Positions 8,301-16,083 of a stretch of DNA of 37,066 nt are shown piece after piece. The DNA is taken from NCBI GenBank assembly GCA_900545265.1, contig UQYI01000023.1:1-37066 (forward strand). Reading direction: 5' to 3'. Numbering within the stretch: position 1 is the first letter of the stretch; each line of letters begins with the position of its first letter. The DNA comes from an uncultured Eubacteriales bacterium. Lineage in GTDB: Bacteria; Bacillota; Clostridia; Christensenellales; CAG-138. Under the pieces are notes generated by a model. It ran no database searches. It was not told the origin of the DNA and saw only the letters and a list, made by a program, of their open reading frames with translations. A program made the position numbers and the translations under genes.

Positions 8301-8909
8301 GCGGAACTTCTTCACGGCCTCGTAGTCCAGGAGCTTGCCCATATCTTCATAGTCGATGGCTTCGATCTTCTGTACCTCATGGGAGGTACGGAACCCGTCA
8401 AAGAAGTGCACAAAGGGCACGGAGGACTTGATGGCGGACAGATGGGTCACCAGGGCCAGATCCATGACTTCCTGTACGGAAGCGGAGGCCAGCATGGCAA
8501 AACCGGTCTGACGGCAGGCCATAACGTCGCTGTGATCGCCGAAAATGGACAGTGCATGGGCCGCCAGTGCACGGGCGGATACATGGAACACACCGGGCAG
8601 CAGCTCGCCGCTGATCTTGTACATATTGGGGATCATCAGAAGAAGTCCCTGAGAAGCCGTAAAGGTAGTGGTCAGAGCGCCCGCCTTCAGAGAACCGTGC
8701 ACTGCACCGGCAGCGCCGCCCTCGCTCTGCATCTCAGCGATGCGCACTTTCTGTCCGAACAGATTTACTCTGCCGTTTGCAGCCCATTCATCTGCCACTT
8801 CCGCCATGGGAGATGACGGGGTGATGGGATAGATGGCAGCAACATCTGAAAAAGCATATGCCACATGGCTTGCCGCAGTATTGCCGTCAATCGTCATGGT
8901 CTTTGCCAT
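5343..8909 (-). CDS. nifJ: pyruvate:ferredoxin (flavodoxin) oxidoreductase
   Basis: A 1188-aa single-chain, cytoplasmic enzyme that oxidises pyruvate with CoA to acetyl-CoA and CO2, passing electrons to ferredoxin or flavodoxin; it is the central step of fermentative energy metabolism in anaerobes. Domains in order: the N-terminal pyrimidine-binding domain with YPITPSSPMAE, the CoA-binding/swivel region, a two-[4Fe-4S] ferredoxin domain (CIMCNQCALVCP near 690 and CAGCGNCVDVC near 740), and the TPP pyrophosphate domain with GDGWAYDIGYGG near 980 and NTGGQASKSTP near 1014. A proximal-cluster CAGCGE motif is also visible. Length is normal for the homodimeric type. The start has a TAGGAGG site. 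Promoter (8972-9000) and terminator (5291-5320) make it a single-gene, strongly expressed unit. Confidence 0.97.
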   Translation of the reverse strand: MAKTMTIDGNTAASHVAYAFSDVAAIYPITPSSPMAEVADEWAANGRVNLFGQKVRIAEMQSEGGAAGAVHGSLKAGALTTTFTASQGLLLMIPNMYKISGELLPGVFHVSARALAAHALSIFGDHSDVMACRQTGFAMLASASVQEVMDLALVTHLSAIKSSVPFVHFFDGFRTSHEVQKIEAIDYEDMGKLLDYEAVKKFRARAMNPDHPHVGGTNQNPDIYFQNREAANKYYDAVPAIVEEYMEKVGELTGRHYHLFDYVGAPDAEKVIVVMGSGADVTEETINYLNAHGEKLGLIKVRLYRPFVTDKFVAAIPASCKRLAVLDRTKEPGCLGEPLYEDVVTALKEAGRSDIEVVGGRYGLGSKEFNPTMVKSVYDNLDQAQPKNHFTVGIVDDVTFTSLPMGPLVNAAPAGTISCKFYGLGSDGTVGANKNSIKIIGDHTDMYAQGYFSYDSKKSGGLTVSHLRFGKTPIQSPYLIDSADFVACHNPVYVTRYPVAEGIKEGGTFLLNSEWTLEDMEKELPASMKNAIAKNHVKFYNIDAIKLAHDVGMGGRINTIMQAAFFKLANVIPEADAVAFMKAAAKKSYAKKGDAVVQKNYDAIDAGINAVVEIKYPESWATTTEGAVVVPVTDDPYFHEYIKPIQAQQGDSLPVSRMTPDGTVPTGTTKYEKRGIAVEVPVWDAAKCIMCNQCALVCPHAAIRPFLLNAEEEANKPEGFVTKPAGKGFDGLTYRMQVSPLDCAGCGNCVDVCLAKDKALKMVPMHEAKADEANWEYAVALTEKDVKVNRKTVKGSQYLRPLFEFSGACAGCGETPYIKLLTQLFGDRMLIANATGCSSIYGAACPTTPYCTNSKGQGPAWANSLFEDNAEFGFGINLGSKHRREMLKDTVEKLIAVEWCSADIKAAGQEWLDNMNDGEGSRVAGDKLVKACEEGIDLTGTPYEAEWIKNGKICSCDACKLAREVLEQKDQLVKPSVWVFGGDGWAYDIGYGGLDHVLAMDEDVNVLVVDTEVYSNTGGQASKSTPTGPIAKFAAAGKRTKKKDLGLMAMSYGYVYVAKVCMGADPAQLLKAVNEAEAYHGPSLIIAYAPCINHTINMNHSQLEAKKAVEAGYWPLYRYNPDLAAEGKNPFSLDSKDPKSSFQDFILGEGRYSALKKQFPEVATQLFARAEKEAMEKIDYYKKLDSLD

Positions 8910-8971
8910 ACCATATCCTCCTACAAAAAATAATTCAAGGCATAGTGTCTCTCCCTGCTATACCGAATTAG

Positions 8972-9000
8972 ATTATATTGTTTTTGTCCCCTTTTGTCAA
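8972..9000 (-). promoter_or_regulatory. consensus promoter of nifJ
   Basis: Leftward TTGACA (9000-8995), 17 bp, TATAAT (8977-8972), a perfect housekeeping consensus about 56 nt before the coding start; it fits the high expression expected of this enzyme. Confidence 0.9.
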
Positions 9001-9071
9001 GAAATCCGGGCTTTCTTTTCCGGCAGCCCCTCGGGATTCACAGGGTTTTCACAAGACCCGTGCAAAAGAAA

Positions 9072-9094
9072 TCCCCGGAGATTTTCCCCGGGGA
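9072..9094 (-). terminator. intrinsic terminator of the phosphoesterase gene
   Basis: A GC-rich 7-bp stem (9088-9094 with 9072-9078) directly after the stop codon, followed on the - strand by ATTTCTTTT. Confidence 0.65.
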
Positions 9095-9099
9095 ACAGC

Positions 9100-10206
9100 T
9101 CAATAGGCGTTTTCCAGCACAAAAGTCATTTCATCGTCAGACACCTTCTCATAGGTGTCCAGATCATATACCGGTGAATACGTGCGCACATGCAGGGAGC
9201 GATCCTCCGGCTCAAACCGCAGCAGCCGGATGTATCCCAGCCCCGCCTCCTGATCGTCCTGAAAGTTGCACATCATGGTAGCGACGGTACGATCCGGTTC
9301 TCCGTCCCCGTCATCATCATAGCCGTCCACCCTGTGTATGGCGCCCCGGTTGTGGCCGCAGACCACCAGCCGCACATTGGGGCACTGGGAAACCACATCC
9401 CATATAAGCCGGTTGCCGTCGGCAGAGAAAGTGCCGTCTTTTTCCAATGCGCTGTGGATACCGATAATGGCCACTCGATCCGCATTTTCATCCAGAGCCG
9501 CCTTTACCCATCGACGGGCACCGGGCGTGTTGTTGAATCCCAGGGTCACCAGAATAAAGTCCGTTCCTCCGGCGGTAAACAGCCGGCAGGTTGCCTCACC
9601 CCGCTGATATACCTCCGCCCCTTCCCAGGATCTTTGAATCACTTCCCGTTTGGCGAACAGATCATACTGTTTGTTTCCTTTTCTTTCCCGAGCCAGATCA
9701 TGGTTTCCTGCCAGAATGGACAAAGGGATATGCTCCATAATAGTCAGCAGGGGCGGAGAAACATTTTCCCATTGCCAAAGGGTGCCGCAGCTGTCTACCA
9801 CGTCTCCCGTATGCACTGCCGCCACGATATTCTGCTCCTGCTGCTGGCCGACGAGATACTCCGCCATCTGCTGCAGTTCCTCCGGATAATGCCGGGCCAT
9901 GGCCTGGGTATCCGATATCCAGGCCAGTGTGAAGGGCGTAGGTTTCGGTTCCGGCGAAGGAGTCGGCTCCGGTGTGGGGGTAGGCGTAGGAACAGGCGTG
10001 TCCGTAGGTTCCGGGGTGGGGGTAAACGTCGGCGCCGGAGTGGAAACGGCCCAGGCCACCTCTTCCACCGCCGGAGCAGAAGCCGGCTCTATCGCCGTTC
10101 CCGCTGCAGAGAGTGCTTCCTGTGCGCCTTTGTCCGGCACAGCAGCGCAGCCGCTTAACAACAGACAGGCCAATATGGCGGCCATTACTTTCAATTTTAC
10201 AGGCAT
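9100..10206 (-). CDS. lipoprotein metallophosphoesterase (calcineurin-like)
   Basis: A 368-aa surface lipoprotein. The signal peptide ends in the lipobox LSGC (Cys20). A linker of Thr-Pro/Glu-Pro repeats (about 55-92) follows, then a calcineurin-like metallophosphoesterase domain with SDTQ (98-101, Gln in place of the usual His), GDVVD (134-138), GNHD (167-170), GIHSA and CGHNRG, together the two-metal site of the fold. The substrate is probably an extracellular phosphodiester or phosphomonoester; nothing in the context narrows it. The ATG at 10206 has a GGAG site and lies 18 nt past the terminator of the ispH/rpsA operon, so it relies on read-through or on a promoter inside the preceding gene's end. 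Confidence 0.88.
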   Translation of the reverse strand: MPVKLKVMAAILACLLLSGCAAVPDKGAQEALSAAGTAIEPASAPAVEEVAWAVSTPAPTFTPTPEPTDTPVPTPTPTPEPTPSPEPKPTPFTLAWISDTQAMARHYPEELQQMAEYLVGQQQEQNIVAAVHTGDVVDSCGTLWQWENVSPPLLTIMEHIPLSILAGNHDLARERKGNKQYDLFAKREVIQRSWEGAEVYQRGEATCRLFTAGGTDFILVTLGFNNTPGARRWVKAALDENADRVAIIGIHSALEKDGTFSADGNRLIWDVVSQCPNVRLVVCGHNRGAIHRVDGYDDDGDGEPDRTVATMMCNFQDDQEAGLGYIRLLRFEPEDRSLHVRTYSPVYDLDTYEKVSDDEMTFVLENAY

Positions 10207-10224
10207 ATTCGCTCCACGAGAGAA

Positions 10225-10253
10225 AAAAGCACCGAGGGACTCTCGGTGCTTTT
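10225..10253 (-). terminator. intrinsic terminator of the surE-ispH/rpsA operon
   Basis: A 12-bp stem (10242-10253 with 10225-10236) around a 5-nt loop, then a T tract on the - strand, 13 nt after the stop codon. Confidence 0.92.
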
Positions 10254-10266
10254 GCTGTTCAGGCAG

Positions 10267-12606
10267 TTACTCCTCTACCTTGAAGCCGGCAAACAGGTCG
10301 GCCAGAGAGGTGGTGGTGCTGCTCACAGGAGGCAGTTCGTAATCGCCATCCTCGCTGTTGCGGCGGCGGCGGTCAGGCCGGGACTCGCGGCGGGGCTCCT
10401 CGTTGGAGGAAGCACGGCGCTCTCCAGCGGGGCGTTCGCTGCGCTGGCGGCGCTGCTCACCGTTATTGCTCTGCTCGCTGCGGGCTTCACGCTGTGCTTT
10501 GCGCTCCTGATAGACGCGCTCACGCTCGGCCTTCTCGGCAGCCAGCTGCTCGGCGATCTCGGGATTCTCCTCGAGAATGGCCTCTTTGCGGCTCAGAGAG
10601 ATACGCTTGGCTTCGGGATTGACTTCCAGAACCTTGCAGCGGACGATGTCGCCGACCTTCAGCTCATCCTCTACCTTCTCAATGCGGCGCACGGCCACCT
10701 GAGAAATATGGATAAGGCCATCGATGGTGGGCTCCAGAGCCACAAAGGCACCGAAGGGAACAATGCGCACAACCTTGCCCTCTACGATGGAGCCAACGGG
10801 GTACTTCTCGCCCGCCATGGTCCAGGGCTTGGGCTGCAGCTGCTTGTAGCCCAGAGAGATGCGCTTCTTGTCTTTATCTACGCCCAGGATAAGAACGTCG
10901 ATCTCCTGATTGATGGAGAACACGTCGGAGGGGTGCTTGACCCGGCCCCAGGCTGCATCGGTAACATGGACGAGGCCGTCCAAACCGCCGATGTCTACGA
11001 AAGCGCCGAAGTCGGTGATCCGGCGAACGATGCCGTGCACCTTGCTGCCCACTACCAGAGCATCCCACTTGGCCTGCTCTTGCTTGGCGGCTTCTTCCAC
11101 CAGCACCTGCTTGATGGAAGCAACGATACGCTTGCGCTGTTTGTCTACTTCGAGGACCTTGACCTGCACGTTCTTGCCAACGTACTCACCCAGGTTCTCC
11201 ACATATTTGACGGAAACGTGAGAAGCGGGGATAAAGGCGCGTACGCCACCCTCGATCTCAGCAATGAGGCCGCCCTTGACGACTTCCTTGACCACTGCGT
11301 CAAAGGTCTTGCCCTCGTTCTCCTCGGAAAGAAGAGAATCCCAGATCTTACGGCTCTGGATATTCTTCCGGGACAGCAGGACGTTTCCTTCGCCGTCGTT
11401 GACCTTGACTACTTCCACGTCGATGGTATCCCCTTCCTTTACGAGATCCTCGATCTTGGTTTCATCATTGGTTTCAAACTCCCCGCGGGGAATATATCCG
11501 TCAGACTTGTAACCAACGTTTACCAGGACTTCGTTATCGGTGATGCCGATGACGGTGCCCTTGACTACCTGGCCGGGACGGATGCGCCGGATGGAATTGT
11601 CGATGGCAGTTTCAAAATCCTCGGCAATGTCCTTGGGCTCTGCGGCGGGTGCAGCTTCCTCTGCGGGTACTTCCACAGCTGCGGTCTCAACGACAGCCTC
11701 TACGGGCTGCTCAGCGGTTTCGGCGACAACCTCGGCGGGAGCTTCCGCTTCAATGGTTTCAATCGTCGTCTGTTCGAGTTCGCTCATTCCTTGTATAACC
11801 TCCCTAATCATGGGGTCTGGCGTCGATGCGCCTGCGACCAACCCTATTATATCATTTGAATGAAATAATTCAAGAGAAATTTTGCCGATATTTTCTATTG
11901 TTTTGGTGTTCGGGCAGTTCTTTTGGCACAATTTGGCCAGCTCCATGGTGTTGGCGCTGTTTGCAGAGCCCAGCACCAGCATCTTATTGCACCGGCGGGA
12001 AAGAGCCTCCGCCTCCTGTTGACGCAGGCGGGTAGTGTCGCAAATAGTGGGGCAAATGGTCAGATCCCGTATTTTTTCTTTCAGGATCTCACCGATTTGC
12101 CGGTAGGTCTCCCGGCTGAAGGTGGTCTGGGCCACCAGACAGCCTTTTTCCCCGGGGGGCAGTGCTTCCGCTTCCTCCGCCGTGCCCAGGATTACGGCCC
12201 CCCGCCCGGCCCAGCCCGCTATACCGATGACCTCCGGATGGTGTTTTTTTCCCGCAATGTATACGGGGATCCCCGCCTCTCTGGCCCGGCTGACCAGATG
12301 ATGGATCCGTTTTACAAAGGGGCAGGTGGCGTCCACCGTCTCTATGCCCCTTTCCCGGCAAAGGCCGAAAAGCTCCGGCACGGCTCCGTGCGCCCGAATG
12401 ATGAGCGTAGCCCCGGCAGGCACCTGCTCCAGACTTTCTACCGGATGCACGCCCTCCCTTTCCAGTTCCTCTACCACCAGTTCATTGTGAATGATCTTTC
12501 CCCAGGAATAAACGCAGTCTTTAAGGGCGGCTTCCCGGTGGCATATATCCACCGCCCGGCGTACACCAAAGCAGAATCCGCTGTTTTTGGCTACCAGCAG
12601 CTTCAT
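10267..12606 (-). CDS. ispH: IspH (HMBPP reductase) - ribosomal protein S1 fusion
   Basis: A 779-aa fusion known in Clostridia. Residues 1-280 are IspH, the [4Fe-4S] enzyme that makes IPP/DMAPP in the last MEP-pathway step: CFGVRRA (Cys12), RAHG, DATCPF, HHPEV, AQTTFS, CPTICDTT and GSANSANT are visible. An acidic Ala/Glu/Val linker leads to four S1 RNA-binding repeats (about 340-665; for example GIVRRITDFGAFVDIGGLDG) and a charged, Arg-rich tail, as in ribosomal protein S1, which helps mRNA bind the ribosome. The start at 12606 is chosen because its ATG overlaps the stop of plsC (ATGA), implying translational coupling; an ATG five codons upstream is less likely. An internal ATG at 11787 with its own ribosome site could yield S1 alone. 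Last gene of the operon. Confidence 0.95.
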   Translation of the reverse strand: MKLLVAKNSGFCFGVRRAVDICHREAALKDCVYSWGKIIHNELVVEELEREGVHPVESLEQVPAGATLIIRAHGAVPELFGLCRERGIETVDATCPFVKRIHHLVSRAREAGIPVYIAGKKHHPEVIGIAGWAGRGAVILGTAEEAEALPPGEKGCLVAQTTFSRETYRQIGEILKEKIRDLTICPTICDTTRLRQQEAEALSRRCNKMLVLGSANSANTMELAKLCQKNCPNTKTIENIGKISLELFHSNDIIGLVAGASTPDPMIREVIQGMSELEQTTIETIEAEAPAEVVAETAEQPVEAVVETAAVEVPAEEAAPAAEPKDIAEDFETAIDNSIRRIRPGQVVKGTVIGITDNEVLVNVGYKSDGYIPRGEFETNDETKIEDLVKEGDTIDVEVVKVNDGEGNVLLSRKNIQSRKIWDSLLSEENEGKTFDAVVKEVVKGGLIAEIEGGVRAFIPASHVSVKYVENLGEYVGKNVQVKVLEVDKQRKRIVASIKQVLVEEAAKQEQAKWDALVVGSKVHGIVRRITDFGAFVDIGGLDGLVHVTDAAWGRVKHPSDVFSINQEIDVLILGVDKDKKRISLGYKQLQPKPWTMAGEKYPVGSIVEGKVVRIVPFGAFVALEPTIDGLIHISQVAVRRIEKVEDELKVGDIVRCKVLEVNPEAKRISLSRKEAILEENPEIAEQLAAEKAERERVYQERKAQREARSEQSNNGEQRRQRSERPAGERRASSNEEPRRESRPDRRRRNSEDGDYELPPVSSTTTSLADLFAGFKVEE
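11787..11805 (-). promoter_or_regulatory. internal ribosome site for a stand-alone S1 protein
   Basis: Inside the fused gene, AGGGAGG (11805-11799) lies 11 nt before an in-frame ATG (11787-11785), with AAGGA closer still. The ATG is codon 274, exactly at the join of the IspH domain and the acidic linker; translation from it would begin MSELEQTTIE and contain all four S1 repeats. Confidence 0.55.
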
Positions 12607-13223
12607 TTTTGCAGCTCCCACTTGAAAATGATGGATTCCGTCTCCTCCCGCAATGCCTGCAGAGAAGAGGTGATAGCCCGTGTCATAGCCTCCACCGGCT
12701 TAATGCCCTTTGCTTCCCGAAAGGTATCCGGGCAAATGGGTTCCCCTACGGCCCCCCGCACCCGGAAGCGCCGCCAGCTCATGGGGTCGATATACACCGG
12801 GATCACCGAAGCGCCGCTGCGCAGAGCGATAAAAGCGGCCCCCCGCTCCATTTCGTCCATCTCCAGAATGCCGGCGGAGCGGTGTCCCTCCGGAAAGATG
12901 CCAAAAGCCTTTTCCCGCTTGAGCAGAGACAGAGCCCGTTTCACCGGTCCCAACCGGGAGCCTCCCTCTTCCCCTGCGGGGAAAACAAATATGCTCCAAA
13001 AGAAAAAACGGGCGATCGGGGATGAAAACAGCCCCTCCCGGGCCATGAAATGGATGGTTCTGGGGCATAGGGCCGCCAGAGCCACAGGATCTGCCAGAGA
13101 AAAGTGATTGCACACATAGATGACTTTCCCTTTGCTCCTGAACCGCCGTGAGTGGAGCATCCGGGGCCGGAAAAGCAGATAAAAAAACGGGGCAATAAAT
13201 ATCTTGCCGAACCAGTAAAGCAT
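12603..13223 (-). CDS. plsC: 1-acyl-sn-glycerol-3-phosphate acyltransferase
   Basis: A 206-aa membrane-associated acyltransferase that adds the second acyl chain to lysophosphatidic acid, giving phosphatidic acid for phospholipid synthesis. The catalytic HxxxxD motif is H40-D45 (NHFSLAD) and the acceptor-binding motif FPEGHRS is at 110-116. The N-terminal 20 residues are hydrophobic, as expected for membrane attachment. Its ATG follows the stop of cmk with no gap and uses a GGAGG site inside the end of cmk; its own stop overlaps the ispH start. The order cmk-plsC-ispH/rpsA is common in Clostridia as I recall, which supports the calls. Confidence 0.9.
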   Translation of the reverse strand: MLYWFGKIFIAPFFYLLFRPRMLHSRRFRSKGKVIYVCNHFSLADPVALAALCPRTIHFMAREGLFSSPIARFFFWSIFVFPAGEEGGSRLGPVKRALSLLKREKAFGIFPEGHRSAGILEMDEMERGAAFIALRSGASVIPVYIDPMSWRRFRVRGAVGEPICPDTFREAKGIKPVEAMTRAITSSLQALREETESIIFKWELQK

Positions 13224-13895
13224 TTATGCCTCCTTTGCCAGCACGGCAGATGTTATTTGTTCCGCAGCCTCCTCCGCCGTCAGATGCGTGGTATCGATGA
13301 GCACGGCGTCTTCTGCCTGCTTCAGAGGCGCATACGCCCGGTGGGAATCCTGATAATCCCGGGCTTCTATATCTCGAAGTATAGTGTCGAAATCACCCGT
13401 CTCTCCTTTTGCTTCCAGCTGCAAAAGCCGGCGGCGGGCCCGTTCCCGTGGATCGGCAGTAATGAAAAATTTATGCGGTGTCTCCGGAATGACAAAGGTG
13501 CCGATCTCCCTCCCATCCAGCACGGCTCCTGTCTCATGGGCAATATCCCGCTGAAGCCCCGCCAGCCTGTCCCGCACGCAGGGCAGTTTGCTGACCAGAG
13601 AAGCGCCCTTGCCCATTTCTTCCGTGCGCAGGTTCCCTGTCACATCGTTCCCGTTCACCCACACATGCTGACCGTCGGAAAGGTAGTTCACCCGAATATC
13701 CAGCTCTTTCAGCAGGGCGGCTACGGCAGGCTCGTCCTCTATATCCGTATGGGTCTGTTTGCAGGCATAGGCCATGGCCCGGTACATGGCCCCGGTGTCT
13801 ACATAGGGCCTTTTCAACCGCTGCGCCACCATTTTGGCCAAAGTGCTTTTGCCTGCCCCTGCGGGACCGTCCAGCGCAATGCCGTTCCTGTTCAT
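13224..13895 (-). CDS. cmk: cytidylate kinase
   Basis: A 223-aa cytoplasmic kinase that phosphorylates CMP and dCMP with ATP. The chain opens MNRNGIALDGPAGAGKST, with the P-loop at 10-18; the CMP-binding region with DTGAMYRA, the DGREIG segment and the Arg-rich lid RERARRR follow. Length is normal. The start at 13895 is preferred over an upstream ATG at 13949 because AAGGAAGG precedes it and the family begins just before the P-loop. It lies 62 nt after the flavoprotein gene and abuts plsC. Confidence 0.93.
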   Translation of the reverse strand: MNRNGIALDGPAGAGKSTLAKMVAQRLKRPYVDTGAMYRAMAYACKQTHTDIEDEPAVAALLKELDIRVNYLSDGQHVWVNGNDVTGNLRTEEMGKGASLVSKLPCVRDRLAGLQRDIAHETGAVLDGREIGTFVIPETPHKFFITADPRERARRRLLQLEAKGETGDFDTILRDIEARDYQDSHRAYAPLKQAEDAVLIDTTHLTAEEAAEQITSAVLAKEA

Positions 13896-13957
13896 ACTGT
13901 TTCCTTCCTTTATAAAAGTTCTGCCGGGCAGAGAGCCTCCGCCCGCCACGCTGTGCC

Positions 13958-15187
13958 TTACACGCTTTGCCCCGCCAGTGCCCCTGTAGACCAGGCGATC
14001 TGCAGGTTGAATCCCCCGGTAAATCCGTCTACATCCAGCATTTCCCCTGCAAAAAACAGCCCGCGGATCCGTTTGGACTCCATGGTGGAGGGACTGACCT
14101 CCCGGACGGAGATCCCCCCCCGGGTGACCACTGCTTCGTTAAACCCTCTGGCCCGTTTCACCGTCAGGGGCATGGCTTTGAGCAGACTTCCCAGCTTTTG
14201 CCGCTGAGCCCTGGTCAGGTTGGAGGCAGTCATCTGCCCCTCCAGTCCGGCCGCCTTAAGCACCGCTTCCAGCAGCCGGCCGGGCAGCAGCCCTGTAAGA
14301 GCGCCTTCCAGCGTTTTACGAGGGTTCTCTCCCAGATCCCGCACCAGACGCTTATCCAGCTGTTCCGCCGTAAGCCCTGGCTTAAAGTCGATATACAGTC
14401 TGGCACCTTCGGCTCTCCCCGCCAGGTAGGCGGAGGCCGTGAGCACCAGCGGGCCGGAGACCCCAAAGTGGGTCAGCAGCATTTCGCCCAATTCCCGGCA
14501 AAGGACTTTTCCTTCCTTTTCTACGGTAAGAGATACGTTTTTCAGTGTCAGACCGGACAGGGCAAAGGGCCAGCTTTCTACCGTTTCCAGGGGCACCAGA
14601 GAAGGGTATAGTTTGGTAACGGTATGCCCTGTCTCCTGCGCCATAAGCAGTCCCTCCCCGGTAGACCCGGTGGAAGGATAGCTGACGCCCCCCGTAGCCA
14701 GAATGACCTTATCAAAAAAGAGCTGTTCCCCCTCCCGGGTCACAAGGCCCACGGCCTCTCCGTTTTCCGTAAGAACAGATTTGATCTGGGTATACAGGCG
14801 CACCTGCACGCCGGCTTCCCTGCCTGCCCGCTCCAGCGCGGCCAGCACATCGCTGGACTTATCGGACACAGGGAACACCCGCTGCCCCCGCTCCACCTTC
14901 AGCGGGGTCCCCGCCTGCTCTATCAGTTCCATAACGGCTCTCTGATCAAAGGCGGTATACGCGCTGTAAAGAAACCGGGGATTTTCTATGATGTTTTCAA
15001 AAAAGTCTTCCCGGCTGCAGTCATTGGTCACATTGCAGCGGCCTTTGCCGGTGATATAAAGCTTTTTCCCCAGTTTTTCGTTTTTCTCAAACAAAGTGAC
15101 TGCCAGCCCCCGGCGGGCCGCCATAATGGCCGCCATCTGCCCGGCTGCTCCGCCGCCTACCACAGCGATCTTTTCCCGCACGGCCAT
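13958..15187 (-). CDS. HI0933/YhiN-family FAD-dependent oxidoreductase
   Basis: A 409-aa flavoprotein of the HI0933 (YhiN, BaiN-like) family. The FAD-binding motif VVGGGAAGQMAA lies within the first 20 residues, a GKGRCNVTND segment typical of the family follows, and a C-terminal GGISVREVSPSTMESK/GLFFAGEMLDVDGFTGGFN segment closes the FAD site. Members have been linked to bile-acid intermediates, aminoacetone or unknown substrates, so the activity here is open. The start at 15187 is chosen because it lies 2 nt after the regulator's stop and the chain then begins just before the FAD motif. The gene is a fixed neighbour of cmk in many Clostridia as I recall, suggesting a housekeeping role. Confidence 0.87.
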   Translation of the reverse strand: MAVREKIAVVGGGAAGQMAAIMAARRGLAVTLFEKNEKLGKKLYITGKGRCNVTNDCSREDFFENIIENPRFLYSAYTAFDQRAVMELIEQAGTPLKVERGQRVFPVSDKSSDVLAALERAGREAGVQVRLYTQIKSVLTENGEAVGLVTREGEQLFFDKVILATGGVSYPSTGSTGEGLLMAQETGHTVTKLYPSLVPLETVESWPFALSGLTLKNVSLTVEKEGKVLCRELGEMLLTHFGVSGPLVLTASAYLAGRAEGARLYIDFKPGLTAEQLDKRLVRDLGENPRKTLEGALTGLLPGRLLEAVLKAAGLEGQMTASNLTRAQRQKLGSLLKAMPLTVKRARGFNEAVVTRGGISVREVSPSTMESKRIRGLFFAGEMLDVDGFTGGFNLQIAWSTGALAGQSV

Positions 15188-15189
15188 GG

Positions 15190-16053
15190 TTACAGTCCCT
15201 CGGTCTGATCCGTCAGGTAGACCTTGTCCCGGCCCCAAACGCCTTCCAGTTCCTCCAGATGCGCCTGCACTTCCGTGCCGCCCCTGACACCTGCAGCGGC
15301 AATAAGCGCATTGATGACCGACAGGGGCGCCGTAAGAGAATCGGCAAAGGAAGCCATATCGGATTTGGCCAGCAGCACCACATGCCCCAGCTGGCCGATG
15401 GGCGAATCCATCTTATCCGTCAGAGCTATGATAAAAGTACCCTTTTCCCGGGCAAAGCGAATGGCTTCCGCCGTACGGGTGGAGTATCGGGGAAAGCTGA
15501 TGCAAAAGAGCACATCGTGCTGATCCATGCGTACCATGGCCTCCTGCAGATCCTCCTGCCGGCCGGAAAGGTTTACCACGTTCCCACAGATATAATCCAG
15601 ATAATAGGACAAAAACTCCGCCAGAGGCATGGCCGAGCGAAGACCCAGTACATACACGCGTCTGGCCTCCAGCAAAGCGGTAACAGCCCGGTCAAACTGC
15701 CCCTCATCCACCATCTCCATGGTGGCCCGGATGGAGTTGATATCCGTGGTCAGTACCCGCTTGAATACATCCTCCTGAGGGATGCCCGAAGCCAGCTGAG
15801 CCCGCTGTACACTGGTAAGCTTCCCCAGCACCAGTTCCTGCATACGGTCCTGAAGCTCCGGATACCCGGTAAGCCCCAGTGCATAGGCAAAACGCACCAC
15901 GGTGCTTTCGGATACATGGGCGGCTTCCCCCAGCTTGGCGGCGGTCATAAAGGCCGCCTGCTCATAATGATCCGTAATAAAGGCTGCAATGCGCAGCTGC
16001 CCTTTGGACATCTGCCTCCGGCGAGCCTGGATCTCTTTCATCAGACTGTTCAT
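15190..16053 (-). CDS. MurR/RpiR-family transcriptional regulator
   Basis: A 287-aa DNA-binding regulator. Residues 1-77 are an RpiR-type helix-turn-helix domain (MSKGQLRIAAFI, then AAHVSESTVVRFAYALGLTGYPEL). Residues about 110-250 are a SIS sugar-phosphate-binding domain (VYVLGLRSAMPLAEF, FISFPRYSTRTAEAI-like segment, IIALTDKMDSPIG). Such proteins sense a phosphosugar and control sugar or cell-wall recycling genes. The ATG has a strong GGAGGAGAGG site. It sits within an operon of general-function genes, 30 nt after surE, so it may control a distant target; its ligand cannot be read from the sequence. Confidence 0.88.
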   Translation of the reverse strand: MNSLMKEIQARRRQMSKGQLRIAAFITDHYEQAAFMTAAKLGEAAHVSESTVVRFAYALGLTGYPELQDRMQELVLGKLTSVQRAQLASGIPQEDVFKRVLTTDINSIRATMEMVDEGQFDRAVTALLEARRVYVLGLRSAMPLAEFLSYYLDYICGNVVNLSGRQEDLQEAMVRMDQHDVLFCISFPRYSTRTAEAIRFAREKGTFIIALTDKMDSPIGQLGHVVLLAKSDMASFADSLTAPLSVINALIAAAGVRGGTEVQAHLEELEGVWGRDKVYLTDQTEGL

Positions 16054-16083
16054 GGCTTCCCTCTCCTCCCGGCTGCTCCGGGC

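Noticed and set aside
5199..8816. A very long rightward open frame (over 1200 codons) across the nifJ region.
   Set aside because: It is antisense to a gene with complete family motifs; the long opening is a result of GC-rich codon use, and no family motifs are visible in it.
9940..10030. Short tandem DNA repeats (GGCGTAGG-like).
   Set aside because: They encode the Thr-Pro linker of the phosphoesterase and are codon-level repeats, not an independent repeat element.
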